A stretch of 64,000 nt of DNA from Steromphala cineraria (GCA_916613615.1 OU744730.1:3100001-3164000); one strand, 5' to 3'. Shown: positions 51,099 through 62,813, counted from the first letter of the stretch. Notes: generated from the letters alone by a model not told the origin. Made by a program: numbers and translations.

Positions 51099-51685
51099 GG
51101 GTCAAGCAGAATGATAATACAGAATGTACATCAATATGGAACCTACAAAATTGTCTGTGTATATTTGTATATCTTCTCCAGTACCAACAGCTGAAAATGA
51201 ATGTATCATGTATATTGGGAAATAAAAACATAATTATTTAAAAAAAAAAAAAAATCCCCAATGATGTTTTTCCAAACAAAATCTGCTAATTGTGATTTGT
51301 TTTTTTTAAGAGAATCAAGCTGATTTCTATAGTGACAGTGAACGTTTGTTTTACAGTAGTGTGAATATTTTACTTGTATGCGACAAAGGATTGCTTATGG
51401 AAACAGCTGATCAGCAATGGGTGATGAAAAAACTTTCATGTAACTTCAGGACTCAATGCAATAATTTCTAGCAATCATGCAATAGAGAAATACCAACCAA
51501 AAGTCTTGATAAATTTGTAAAATTGTGTCAATAAAATATCTCAATGCAAACAGGAATGATTGCTCAAATAATGAAATTGAGTCTTCAACAAAATTAATTA
51601 TCTCCAAGCACAAAGACATTAAGCTGATTATAGATTAATCACCATATCACTCATAATCTGTTAATGTACGGTAATTATGATTTAA
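51099..51685. other. AT-rich intergenic sequence
   Basis: A poly(A) run at 51240-51254 follows 'gggaaataaaaacataatta', resembling a retroposed 3' end. Otherwise nothing was recognised. Confidence 0.35.
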
Positions 51686-51914
51686 AGGGACAGTCCTTTA
51701 GAGGTACTTTTTTTTAAAACAAAATCCATGGTGATGCAGTGATGCATTCCATTCTTTGTCAATATATTAAATTTAGAACAACTAAAATATAACCCTCACT
51801 AAAATATTTGAAATAAGTGTAAAATAATCATGTAATAATCAAGTCAAGTATAAAGTATAAACAGGGAAGTACTCTTGAATTTAGTATTTAAAATAACCCG
51901 GTAGGACTGTCCCT
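51686..51914. mobile_element. Second TTAA-type MITE family
   Basis: Ends AGGGACAGTCCT and AGGACTGTCCCT are inverted repeats, flanked by TTAA (51682-51685) and TTAG (51915-51918), a target duplication with one substitution. 229 bases, AT-rich, non-coding. Distinct in sequence from the 50739 element. Confidence 0.85.
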
Positions 51915-51919
51915 TTAGA

Positions 51920-52421
51920 TATGTTGTTTTTATTTACATTAATACACCTAATTCTTGAAATTGTGTGTGCATAGACAATATTGACCTTATTTGAAAATAT
52001 TATTTGCAGCTTTCTATCTTGTACCCAATCAATTCAACTGAAGTCATGAGCATTAAAGAAAACATGTTCTGCCTCAGTGATAACACGTATACAAAACAAA
52101 TGCAGGTATTAGCATATTAAAATGTTGATAAAATTCATGGATAATTTAGGACAAACAATTGCATAGTTTATATTTGTTTATTATCTCAACAAAACAATAA
52201 ATAGAAAATAATCAATATTCATATCATGTCTTTGAAGGCTTAACAAATATTAAAGTAAATTTCCCTAAGATGATTGTCAAGTTTAATTTGATGCATTTCA
52301 TTTATGAAAAATAAATAAAAATAGGTGAACTTATTTATTGCAAAAGTCTATCTGAGTGAAGCTGCCTAAAGTATTTAACAATCAATTTCATCTAAAAAAT
52401 TTATTCGAAAAATTAAAAAGA
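51920..52421. other. 3' flank of the minus-strand gene
   Basis: AT-rich; probably beyond the transcript end of the gene at 52471-53701. No feature seen. Confidence 0.35.
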
Positions 52422-52427
52422 TTTATT
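52422..52427 (-). terminator. Poly(A) signal for the minus-strand gene
   Basis: AATAAA on the minus strand, 44 bases past the stop codon at 52471. Another AATAAA lies about 25 bases further on. Confidence 0.6.
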
Positions 52428-52470
52428 TTCAGGAAACCAAATATTAATGCCATGACAAGTAATTGTATGA

Positions 52471-53701
52471 TCATAAATGTGAGTGGGCCAGACTGACCAT
52501 TCCTTCTGGTGACAGAATATCCATTTCATGTTGTTTATTCATTCCTGTCCAGGGATTACATTGGGAAACTGGATCTATTTTTACTCTTCCCTGAAGTCTG
52601 AAATGTAAAGAAACAATATTAAGTAAATTATTTCCCCCAAAGAATGATAATTTTTACACTGTTTGTAAATAACAAGAAAAGTAGCAAGTCATAAGGTGTT
52701 GTTAATTGATTTGAATAGCAAAACTGAATTAAAATCACATTAATTTCTTACAAAACATGCTTTTGGGCTGCCTTTATTTCATACAATGGCCCTAAATGTT
52801 ATTTATAAGTGAATATTTCTTTAAAAAAAACCTTGTACTCATATCTTGATTATCTGCATGTTTACATATTTGAGCAGAGGTAAACCTCAAAACAACATTT
52901 TGCCAATGAAAACAAATCTACACATTCAGGACTACTGTTTTTGTAGGCTAACTACATAACATGATGAAGAATCATTTTGCAGTTAAAATACCAATATTAA
53001 TAATATATTAAGCTTAACATATGTCATATGGTCATTAAAACACTTACAGTTACAGTAAAATTATTTCATAAACTTTATTTTTTAGAATAAGGCTCACATT
53101 TTTTTTATTAATTCATGAACATGCCACAGAGTCACATATCAGTTTATTTTGGTTATAGTCTAGGCAATATCCTGAGTTTGAGTCTATCAAGACTGTCATC
53201 CATAACTGATCAATCATATTTGGGTAATTACTGTCTCGCTTATGTCATCATTTTGTATCATGTCTAGTCTGATAATCAAGAATATTCAGTAAATATATTG
53301 ACATATTCTTTTTATCTTACATTATATATAACTGAAAAATCTTATCAAACATATAATTATTCCAATTATTTATCAAACTTAACTTACAGTAATTATTATT
53401 TTTTTAAATTCGTTTTATTTAAGCCTTTGACATTGTTGTAACATTTTAAGTAGTTAAAATCAAAGACGTGAATATTAGTTTATGTTGATTACTAATTTTG
53501 TGACTCATTAAAATATTTAGGTCTATATTGGAGTGGCTAAATAAAATGATTATCATTAATCATAATTTGAAAAGATTCATCTCACCTTATTAATTTGTTA
53601 CCGTAAAACTGCGGGCCGTGTGATAAGACTTTTTGCTGCTGACTGTCAAGTCGCAGATCTCAACCGCTCTCCCTTCTCATTTTGGACAGCAAGGAAGACA
53701 T
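52471..53701 (-). CDS. Small two-exon gene with an in-frame TGA
   Basis: Minus strand. Exon 1 is 53701-53586 (ATG in context gtgaaATGT; donor AAG|GTGAGA) and exon 2 is 52597-52471 (acceptor 'tttacatttcag'; stop TGA). The junction AG+A gives Arg and the frame continues smoothly: ...FYGNKLI-R-LQGRVKIDPVSQCNPWTGM...LAHSHL, 80 codons in total. Codon 14 (after MSSLLSKMRRESG) is TGA, yet the same frame stays open and protein-like on both sides, with no other Met before the donor. Explanations are a nonsense allele or sequence error, a missed upstream exon, or, less likely, selenocysteine. A CRE/NRF1-like promoter upstream and AATAAA downstream support a real gene. I do not recognise the family; no signal peptide or membrane helix is visible. 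Confidence 0.6.
52598..53585 (-). other. Intron of the small minus-strand gene
   Basis: 988 bases, GT-AG on the minus strand, AT-rich, no nested feature recognised. Confidence 0.5.
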
Positions 53702-54095
53702 TTCACTTTCAGTGTTGCGCCAAAATATTGTCCAAGGTTTAGGTTTGGTGGCAAGTTTTCAAATGCGTTTCGTGATCTTGTTGTTTTCTCTGAGAACTTA
53801 TGTTTGTCTTAATTGACAAGATGCCTTCAAAGGACACCTGTTGAGACCCGGTTCTAGCGATTTGTGTCGCATCAACTTTGCAGTGATCGATGTTTACAAA
53901 ACAATGCCGTATGTCGTTCTGTTGTCGTAAATAAAATTTGCGTAGCAGAATATCGAGTCTTTAAGGATTTCATTATATTTTTGCGACCATATCCACACAG
54001 AAAAGGCATGTCATCATATTAAAAGGTAAACGTGTAACACTTTGCTAATTTGTAGTTGGCAATTGAAGATGACGTTACTTTTTCGTCATTTCTTA

Positions 54096-54120
54096 TGACG
54101 TCAGTTTAGATATGCGCAGA
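54096..54120 (-). promoter_or_regulatory. CRE plus NRF1-like promoter elements
   Basis: TGACGTCA at 54096-54103 and 'tatgcgcaga' at 54111-54120 (NRF1-like TGCGCA), about 400 bases upstream of the minus-strand ATG at 53701. A second TGACGT is near 54069. Both motifs are common at TATA-less animal promoters. Confidence 0.45.
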
Positions 54121-54335
54121 CGTGAGGACTTGTGCCTAGACTATACCCTTAATTGACACTTTTTATCATTTAACACCTTGTTCAGCCTTTGAAAATACGT
54201 GGGCGCCTTGGAAATTTTATTTTGAAAGTATATTTTAGACAAAAATCCACATTGGTCAACTACATGAAAACACAATCCTTTTTCATAATCAAGTAATCAA
54301 TGATGTCATAGATATCATTTATTATAAATCTTAGA

Positions 54336-54690
54336 AATAAATACAATTTAGATAGTGAACAAATGTAATAATGTTATTTTTGGGATCACACTATCTTGAA
54401 TAGTACAGATTCTTGTACTTTTCGGGTCGAGTCCCATGCAGGATTCGAACCCACACCCTCAGACTCAGCCAACACCGCCAGCAATGACAATTAACAGCTA
54501 ACCAACTTTCCCATTTCGCCATCCACACAAATGGAGGTCAAACAAGCGGCAGTTACGTTTATTACCCCTCTGATATATGTTAATTGGCACAGCTTCCAAA
54601 GCTTAATGTATTGGAGATAAATGCCATTTAGATAATGAACAAATGTAACAATGATCACACTATCTTGAATAGTACAGATTCTTATAAATC
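54336..54690. repeat. Tandem duplication flanking a tRNA-like insertion
   Basis: The phrase 'gatcacactatcttgaatag' followed by 'tacagattctt' occurs at about 54383 and 54654, preceded in both by 'gaacaaatgtaa.aatg'. About 270 bases lie between them, including a tRNA-like element (54424-54528). Confidence 0.7.
54424..54528 (-). repeat. tRNA-derived SINE-like sequence
   Basis: On the minus strand an A-box-like 'tggcgaaatggg' and a B box 'gggttcgaatcc' (B-box region 54441-54451) are about 70 bases apart, too far for a normal tRNA. Not the same family as 8445/13951. Confidence 0.45.
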
Positions 54691-54881
54691 TTCAAAATCA
54701 CATCACTTGACGTCAAGTGCCAATGTTATGTTCGAGGTAAGAAGGCAAGAAGGATGATTCTGGATGATAAATTGAAATTCACACTGGTTCTTTTGATATG
54801 AAATAAATACTGATATCAAAACTGATATGGTCAGACTTGAGTTACGTCTCTATTTTCTATTATACAATTAGTTATAACAAA

Positions 54882-55081
54882 NNNNNNNNNNNNNNNNNNN
54901 NNNNNNNNNNNNNNNNNNNNNNNNNNNNNNNNNNNNNNNNNNNNNNNNNNNNNNNNNNNNNNNNNNNNNNNNNNNNNNNNNNNNNNNNNNNNNNNNNNNN
55001 NNNNNNNNNNNNNNNNNNNNNNNNNNNNNNNNNNNNNNNNNNNNNNNNNNNNNNNNNNNNNNNNNNNNNNNNNNNNNNNNN
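54882..55081. other. Assembly gap (200 N)
   Basis: Exactly 200 undetermined bases, the usual placeholder for a scaffold join of unknown size. Anything said across it is unsafe. Confidence 1.
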
Positions 55082-56290
55082 ATTTCTTAAAATTTAATTT
55101 TTTTATATCTCCATGTCAACAATTTAGACAGTCTTTTTCAAGGGTAGTGTTCGTTTCCGGAGCAGATCTCTAAAACTATTTACTCTGGGTCCTTCCAACT
55201 GACAATTCTTACAATGTTCCCCAGTTTCATTCACAACTCCTGTCACTCAAAACTTGGGCGTTATCCTTTTTTTAGCCAATCACTCTAATCTCTCTAGGCC
55301 CCAAAGTTTAACCTTCTACCTTTACTTTCTAATTAACCTTCTACCTTTAACCTTCGACCTGGCTCCCTCTGAGAGCTCTAACCTTACTTCTTATTTGCTT
55401 TTTGCTGGTACACAAGTATCCATTTTGCCTGAATTCTCCTAAATACCATACTGATCAACTTCGCATTGACATCTTCGCTTCAGATTTCATGTTTTTCCAG
55501 ACACTACGACTGCCCCTCATATTCTGTTACCCAAACCAAACTCCTGGTTGTCCTTTTTCATTAACTTTACTAAATTTATTCATACCAACTCCCATTAAAT
55601 ATTCTTGTTTAATTTGTTCTGTCTTCATAACTGCCTTTATCTTATCAAATAACCTTTCCTCCAAACATCTGCCTCTCTCTCTGTCTTTTCACAACATAAC
55701 ACTTCGAATGTAACATCAACGGTATCGAATCTACGTTAAACCACGAAAATTATGAAACACAGTAGGTTTATCTCCATTCTAACATGACAAGTTTTTTTAA
55801 CGTTTTAAATGTCATTTCTTTTCTATCGCGTAACGTCAGCTGTGCTTCGGTCAACATTGTGACGTCATAATGTCTCGTGCTTATGACGTCACTGTAGACA
55901 TCACTCAAACCAAAATCGGTTGCGGTATCATATTGATCTAAATTCAACCTTTCGCTTAACATTACACTATTTCCTGGACATAAACATGCATGATATTGAT
56001 GCTAACCAAACTCTACCTTTATAAAAGTACGGGTAATACAATAATAAAAGACTTTTAGTTATTATTCAGACGAAGCAACGTAGGTTCGACCATAGAAATA
56101 AACCAATGAAATTCGAGGAATATGAAATATCATGGTAGAATTAGAGATGGACACATTGTTTTAATAAAGTGTTCCTCCTTTATCTTCCGCATTATTGTGT
56201 TTGAATCTGCCATTTTAAAAAAAGGATAAATTGTAAATTTAATCTCCTTATTGGCAGCGCATGTGTCCAAATGTTCACTTAGGGGAATAG
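55082..56290. other. Intergenic; relic of a CRE-bearing hairpin family at 55762-55975
   Basis: 'aggtttatctccattctaac' at 55764 resembles the junction of the hairpin and ATTCTACC repeats seen at 63824-63850. TGACGTCATA and ATGACGTCAC lie near 55860-55890. 55240-55700 is C+T rich ('taaccttctacctttaa' repeated) without a gene. Confidence 0.45.
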
Positions 56291-56296
56291 ATAGAG

Positions 56297-56425
56297 AATC
56301 TCATCCAAGTGTCTTCTGATATCAAATATATCAACACAAGTTGATAAAAGTAACAAGCCTCGGATATTTTACTTTTATCAAGGAGTGTTGATATATTTGA
56401 TATCAGAAGACACGAGGGTGAGATT
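56297..56425. repeat. Inverted repeat (foldback)
   Basis: 'gtgtcttctgatatcaaata' then 'tatcaacac' in the left arm and 'gtgttgatatatttgatatc' then 'agaagacac' in the right arm, near-perfect over about 55 bases with a short asymmetric loop. Confidence 0.9.
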
Positions 56426-56636
56426 TTATTTATCATCCAAAATCATTTTTCATCACATTAACATGAAAAATGTACATCTCTGAACACTGCATAGCCCTCC
56501 AACTCCTAAACCAGTGACATCATAGCATTGTGACGTCGTTGTGTTTATGACGTCATAGCATCATTACTGATGATGAAAAACGTCTGAGATGTCATGTATT
56601 TTCTGCTTTCAGGGTATTGTTCAAAATCTACTGTCA

Positions 56637-56664
56637 AAGCGATATCTCCTAGGAGATATCGCTT
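56637..56664. repeat. Perfect 28-bp palindrome
   Basis: AAGCGATATCTCCT and its exact complement AGGAGATATCGCTT are adjacent with no loop. A third half-copy ('aagcgatatctcct') lies at 56676. Confidence 0.9.
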
Positions 56665-56901
56665 GATCTTTCATAAGCGATATCTCCTGTGGAACACAGT
56701 TTTGGATGATAAATCTTGTTTTAGGGTCTTTGATCTGATGTACAGACCTTCACACCCTTGGCATGTATTTACATAGATTACATTTCTTACAGAGCAATCC
56801 ATTGTGTTATGTACATAAAAGAATCTTTTTTTATTTTTAAAAAAGATTTTTTCTTCACCGTTTCCACGACCACACTTAGATACACCATAATTAGTAGGGG
56901 T

Positions 56902-57213
56902 TTACAAGTTGAATTTTGCCTTTGTCAGTATCTTCTTTAAGTTGTTACTTTGCCTTTTGCTTTTGACAACTTGAACGCCTTCCATGATTTCTTTCATTCT
57001 TTCATCTGAATCAAGGATATATTTGTTTTGGCGTATGGCATTAAATACCTCTGGATTTTTAGGGTTATGTGAAGTTACAAAGGCAATTTCATGGTTTGTG
57101 TTTTGGATATTGTCTCTCACTGATAAGAGGGTTTTCCTATCCAATTCTGCAGCTTTTTGAATCCCATCTGTTATTAATAGTGGTGGATATCCACGTTGTT
57201 CAAAACGTACTCA
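56902..57213 (-). pseudogene. Retroelement polyprotein fragment (Penelope-like, tentative)
   Basis: The minus-strand frame reads 'FEQRGYPPLLITDGIQKAAE', then 'VTSHNPKNPEVFNAIRQNK', 'YILDSDERMKEIM' and 'SNNLKKILTKAKF'. This order ('RGYP', 'T.HNP.N', 'ILDSD', 'R.SNNLKK.L') is typical of the region just after the reverse transcriptase in Penelope-like elements. A frameshift near 57195 separates it from 'LQELEYVL'. No reverse transcriptase core or GIY-YIG nuclease is present. Confidence 0.45.
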
Positions 57214-57779
57214 AGTTCCTGCAGGCGACATCACAATCAGTGAATTGTTGTAACGTCACAGAAACGTGACGTCATAATCACTGCAATGTAAACCTCCCTG
57301 AGGATAAAGTTGAAACATGTAGGAGGAAATCATCGTTGTTATTCTTTTAACACTCATATTGAATATATAAATATGTATATTTAAGCCATATCTTCCAGCT
57401 TTGCAACTTTACTCAGTAATATTCGTTGAATAACTTTTTTTTATCCACAACCAAGCTACTGCCGATATATTTTCAATTGTAATTTTGGTCTCAAGGGTTC
57501 AAGTGAGATATAGTTACACGTTAGACAATGAATAATTTGGCTTGATATGTTATGGATGATGATATCTATGAGAATAAAGAAATGATGCCAAATTAACAAT
57601 GCTCAAACTTCCGTGATATGTTCTCGATAATGTTTCGCAATTTCACATAAATGATCACTTTAAGTTTACATGTGCAACATAATCTTTTTCATTGTTTGAG
57701 TATATTTCACAGCAATTAATCATAAGTCGCTAATGCACTCGCAAAAAGGCGACTAAAGAACTGATTTCAAAATGACTTG
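57214..57779. other. Intergenic sequence with CRE words
   Basis: GTAACGTCAC and GTGACGTCATAA near 57250-57275. No gene. Confidence 0.35.
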
Positions 57780-58420
57780 TGAAAATTTCCAGAGACAAAA
57801 GGTCCAGAAGGCTGAACTCTTGTTTACAGACTCCTTCACTAGTTAGGACTATCATTTTTAGCTTTAGTCACCCTTTAACCCCTACTACGGGCCAAAGTGG
57901 CTACGCCCTAAAAACAAATTTTCATTTTCTTCTCCAGAGTCAAATGACAAAAACCTGAAATCTTGTATGCAGACTCCAATAAGTTATCAGTCTAATGGGG
58001 ATTAAAGTTTTATAGAGTTTATGACCCTGTGGCCCCTTATAAAGGCTTGGTGTACCATTGACATGCCCTAAATGATAATTTCACATTTGTAAGCCTTCTT
58101 CTTCCTACTCAATTGAGGGTCACCCCGTTACACCTTCTTATATGTTCTTCAATGTTTGAGCATCTTCCATTTCTTATTTGAACATCGGAATTCCAATAGC
58201 CTACATACTTAATTTTACAATTGGTGACAAGTTGCTCCTAGTAAATCCTCTTTTCATAAGAAGGCACTTGGCATAGAATGATGAAATGTTTTATAGAGAC
58301 TTTATGTAATGAGTATTTTAACCCGGAAGGGCTGTAGCCCCTACTAAGGAGCGAGGGAAGGGATCAAACAGCCAAGTTGAGTATGAAGCCTGATGAGCTG
58401 CAGAGACAATGTCTCTTTTT
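57780..58420 (+). repeat. AGCTCATCAGG-family sequence, copy 5 (left end missing)
   Basis: Diverged internal units ('gaaggctgaactcttgttta', 'cagactcc') and a right end 'gatgagctgcagagacaatg' match the family. A clear AGCTCATC start is not visible. Confidence 0.5.
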
Positions 58421-58469
58421 GTAATATATATTAAGTAATTACTGTTATACATGACATTGTGAGCTTGTA

Positions 58470-58895
58470 ATGTTTCAAACGTTGTTACTGAAATCTATAT
58501 TTGAATGTTAAATGTACATGTTGCAGTTGTAAATGTAATATATTTGTATATTGTATTGTGAAACCTTGACATCAAGATTAAACATGTTACTGTAAATCTG
58601 TATATAAATGTTAAATGTGCATGTTGCAGTTGTAAATGTACTATATTTGTATATTGTATTGTGAAACCTTGACATCAAGATTAAACATGTTACTGTAAAT
58701 CTGTATATAAATGTTAAATGAACATGTTGCAGTTGTAAATGTATTATATTTGTACATTGTATTGTGAAACCTTGACATCAAGATTAAACATGTTACTGTA
58801 AATCTGTATATAAATGTTAAATGTGCATGTTGCAGTTGTAAATGTAATATATGTGTATACTGTATTGTGAAACCTTGACATCAAGATTAAACATG
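58470..58895 (+). repeat. 103-bp tandem repeat, four units
   Basis: 'catgttgcagttgtaaatgt' recurs at 58517, 58620, 58723 and 58826, exactly 103 bases apart. Units share 'gtgaaaccttgacatcaaga' and differ by few bases, suggesting recent expansion. Confidence 0.93.
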
Positions 58896-59260
58896 TGAGA
58901 CTGACAACAGCCATTGTCATTTTTCTTCTGCTTTTACAATTACAAACATTATTCAATCTAGATGTGCGAGTCATTACAGTCCGATCGTTTCAATTTCTTT
59001 TGATCATTTTCATGAAGATTGTAGGGCAAAGTGGGCACCTAAACGAATAATCACATTTTACTTTGTTGGTGGTCTCAAACTTTGTCTATGCCCTCTTTCA
59101 TCTTTTAAGTACCAAAATCACTTCTTGAAAAAAAACTTTAAATACCAAAACAATATATGTTTATAATTCAGAAGGTTTGGTCCCTTGGCCTAACTTATTT
59201 GGTCATCAGTCAATCAAAAGCTCTACAATACCCTAACGCCCATTTAAGGCAATTGCCTCA

Positions 59261-59292
<32 letters not shown>

Positions 59293-60282
59293 ACTTTATT
59301 CAAGTATATAGGCCCCTGGGCCCAAATACAGGTACATGTTAACACAACAAAAATGATAAGTAATAATACGCAGTAGTAGTAGATAGCATGACAATAATAA
59401 TTAATCACAAGCAATATCATTTAACCTTTTACATCGTGTTTCTTTGGCATAATAAGCATAGTGGCTTACATTTTTCAACATGTAGTTATCTTTGGTAGTA
59501 AGAATTTGTTTAAATGCATATATGTTTACATTTCTAATATTTGGAAGATATATATTTTTCTTAAATCATTATTATATGGACACACAGAAATGAAATGAAA
59601 TTCGTCTTTTATTCCTTCCTTACAAATTGGACAAATTCTAGACAACCTATCAATGTTCTGCCATCTATCCTCATTAACCTTTAAACGTAACAGCCCCGAT
59701 CGTAATTTAACAATGCTTTACGAAATTTAAAATCCACTATTTCAAATAAATATTTTTGCGTTGTAAGTAGACTTTTAATTTCTCTATATGTATCATATCT
59801 CTAACTGTTATTTAGTGTAGAGTTCCAATTTTGAAAAAAACATATCTTTTGCCCGTAATCAGAAAATATTGATAAATTGTACCCTGTCTCCTATACTTTG
59901 TGAAATCCAAACGAAACCAAATCCATGAGAAAAAAGCATATTTCTAATATCTGAGGCCCAAGTTATATGACCGATATCATCCAAATGAAGTGGTTAACGA
60001 TCTTCATGCATATATAAAATCTTCATCCAATAATTTGAAGTGCGCACAGCAGAATTAATATATAATTGGTATCTACCACATTCACCATACACAATCGCAT
60101 TAGGTGTTTGTGGACCGACATTTAAATAAATCTTACACGCTTTTTTTCAATATTTCCGTAAGGGCTTTCTCGGCTCGTAAGGAAAGATCATCAAGTGCTT
60201 TTGTCATTATGAAATTATAAGTGAATAAAAATCCCAAATATTTATAGCTATTAACAATTTTCATTTGTACATCATTTAAAAA

Positions 60283-61462
60283 TCAAAGAACGTTTTTCGA
60301 TAACCTTCCACCCTTCCTAAAGATAACAATGTTTGATTTTTCCATATTCACAGTAAATCTCCATTTCTTAGTATAAGAAGCTAAAATATTTAATTGAAGG
60401 CCACAAATTAATATGACATCATCAGCAAAAAGTAACATCAATATTTGAATCATATCAGGGAACATTTGAATACCGTGTTTACCATTTTGTAATATCTCTA
60501 TAGACAATTCATTAATGAATAATGACAAGAGCATTGGACTAAGCATACATCCTTGTCTTAAACCAAATGGACACTCGAAATATTCAGTTGTATTTGAATT
60601 AAATCTCACACATGATTTAACTGACTCATAAATACCCTTTAAAGAATTTAACATTTTACCACCATGTCCGTAGTTTGATTATAGAATCCACAATCTTGAT
60701 CTGTCAAGATGGTCAAACACTTTCTGAAAGTCTATAAATGCGACATATACTTTTCTTCTTTTCTTATTTAATGACGTTTCAGTAATAGAATTTAAGGTAA
60801 AAATATGGCCTACAGTGGAATAGCCTCTTCTAAACCCAGCTTGGTTTTCGGATACTTTGTTCATTATATTTGCGCATTGCGTGAGACGTTCATTTAATAT
60901 GCTGGTGTAGACTTTGCTTAAAATACTCAGAAGAGATATATCTCTATAGTTATCTGGTTTTTTTTACTTCCTTTTTTATGTAAAGGGATAACGATTGCCT
61001 TAGTCCACGAGTCAGAGTCAGGGAATGATCCGTCACTAAAAGTTTATTAAAAAGAGATAAAAGAAATGGCATTACAATATTTTCAGAACATTTGATCATT
61101 TCCGTTATGATACCATCAACACCTGGAGATTTATCATTTTTCATTCCATTGATAGCTTTTCTTATTTCGACCTCAGTAATTGGAGATTCTAATATCTGTT
61201 TTTCAATATCATTCATCTCGACACTAGAACATGTTTGAAACTCTGTGTTATCGTCAATTTCAAGTCTATCAAAAATAGTCTTAAAGTGATAATGCCAGGT
61301 TTCACCAGATATATCTGCACTGGGAGTTCTGTTAGTGGCAATACTTCGTAATTCCTTCCAAAATAATTTAGAATTTGTTCTATATTCATACAGCTTCCTA
61401 GCTTTAAATTGTTGCGTCGTTTTCCTCCACTGTCTACAGTTGGGTATCTTAAGTTTGTTCAC
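60283..61462 (-). pseudogene. LINE reverse transcriptase fragments
   Basis: Three frames. 61462-60950 has 'FWKELRSIATNRTPSADIS' and 'KSPGVDGIITEMIKCS'. 60864-60679 has 'ENQAGFRRGYSTVGHIFTL' and motif A 'VYVAFIDFQKVFDHLDR'. 60654-60283 has 'FGLRQGCMLSPMLLSLFINE', catalytic box 'LLFADDVILI' and 'FTVNMEKSNIVIFRKGG'. Active-site Asp residues survive but the frame is broken at least twice. Confidence 0.88.
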
Positions 61463-62129
61463 TTACCCTCGTATTCTAGTGCAAATATCATATAATTTGT
61501 AACGGTTTTGAGACATCATATCATTGTGAAAACGAAACCGATAATGATGAAATTTCACTGCGTAAGTTAAGATTCAGTTTGCATTGACATATTCGTATGT
61601 CATACCTAGCAAATAGCTGTAACAAATTTGGCAGGTCATTGAAGTGACCAGGGGTCAAAATTTCGAAAACACTGATTTCTATTTTGCTGTACAACATTCT
61701 TCATAAGTGATCAACAGCTTTAGATCCTATTCTTATGTGTTCTTTTGCGTTTAGGTAACGTAACTGTGCTGATTTTTTTTCCTACAAAGTTTACATGTAT
61801 GATTTAATCGAAATTTAAGATAATCTGAATTTCACAAATATGACCCCATCTGTCTATTTAAGAAAGCCAAATATCGACATTCAGCACCAGTGACAAGACG
61901 ATCCCGAAATAAGGTTTGGGAATGGTTATTTTACACATTGGTATTTGATGATCTTCTGTAGGTGGTCCTAGAGGTATTTTATGAACATCAAAACGAAACC
62001 CAAATTACGTGATACTTGCACTAAGATCACAAGCAGGTGAACAAACTTTTGGTATGCAGCTGTACATTTGCTTCTATATTGGTTTCTTAAGTGACAGTAT
62101 CGAATTTTATTGGTCACAGTTCTAACTTT

Positions 62130-62631
62130 TCAAAAGTATCTAAGACTCTTTGTAGCTTCTACCTTAGCTTTTCGACAATCATAACCGTAAAATTTCCGAT
62201 TTGATGAACTAGGGCGAGATTTTCTTTTCATACAATCGGCTGCTCGTAAAATATAATCAACAAATGACGAGAGAGCAATTTCAGCGTTGGATGTTACTGT
62301 GTCTATTAATTCATCAAGGATTCCCTTAATACTTTTAAGCTTATCTAAAAACACATGTTAGTACTTGTGTTCCACTTATACTTTTGATTACTACAATTTT
62401 GTTCTGGGAAAGTTCACTCATATATTTACAATTAAATGTAAGAACAAGTGGCATATGCATACTTTCAGTTCTATCACATACTTTTAGACTGGCATACTGT
62501 GAACATAAGTAAGTATATTTGCCAGGAATATCTCCCGCAACCCGACCATTCAATGTGAACAAGTTAAAGATAAAACAGAAATTAAGTAGCAAGTTTCCAA
62601 ATCTATTTACAACCATATCTTCAGTAGACAT
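62130..62631 (-). pseudogene. LINE endonuclease C-terminal remnant and linker
   Basis: 'VNRFGNLLLNFCFIFNLFTL' with 'NGRVAGDIPGKYTYL' matches the 'N-FG--LL--C--F-L--LNGR--GD--G-YT' block near the end of APE endonucleases. The following 'SLKVCDRTESMHMPLVL' would be the SDH-type strand, with the key residues altered or deleted. Frame 62354-62130 has 'SSFVDYILRAADCMKRK' and 'FYGYDCRKAKVEATKSL', the linker before the reverse transcriptase. Confidence 0.7.
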
Positions 62632-62813
62632 GATTCTAAGAGAACTGGCTCATCTTCTGGGAAAACATTATCACACTTGTCATATTCAGACTCTGGAGGT
62701 TGATTTCCGTCTCCCATTCTCGCATTAAATCTCCTAAAATCAAAATCTCGCAATCTGTCACATAATTTGGATCACTGGGTGTAATGTGTACGCGAGGACG
62801 TTCGCTGTTACTT

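Larger units (their letters stand above)
59261..62770 (-). mobile_element. Degenerate non-LTR retrotransposon (LINE) with (GAT)n tail
   Basis: On the minus strand the order is endonuclease remnant (62631-62341), linker (62354-62130), an unexplained 600-base interruption (about 62125-61520), reverse transcriptase pieces (61462-60283), and a 3' region ending 'aataaagtt' followed by (GAT)n at 59292-59261. Simple-repeat tails are usual for several LINE clades. Many stops and frameshifts show it is inactive. The clade is not assigned (I/Nimb- or RTE-like are candidates). It differs from the LINE at 42040-47562. Confidence 0.8.

Noticed and set aside
53660..53662. In-frame TGA as a selenocysteine codon
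   Set aside because: No convincing SECIS stem or conserved redox motif could be seen by eye. Kept only as a low-probability alternative.
54837..55097. Frame spanning the N gap
   Set aside because: Consists almost wholly of undetermined bases.
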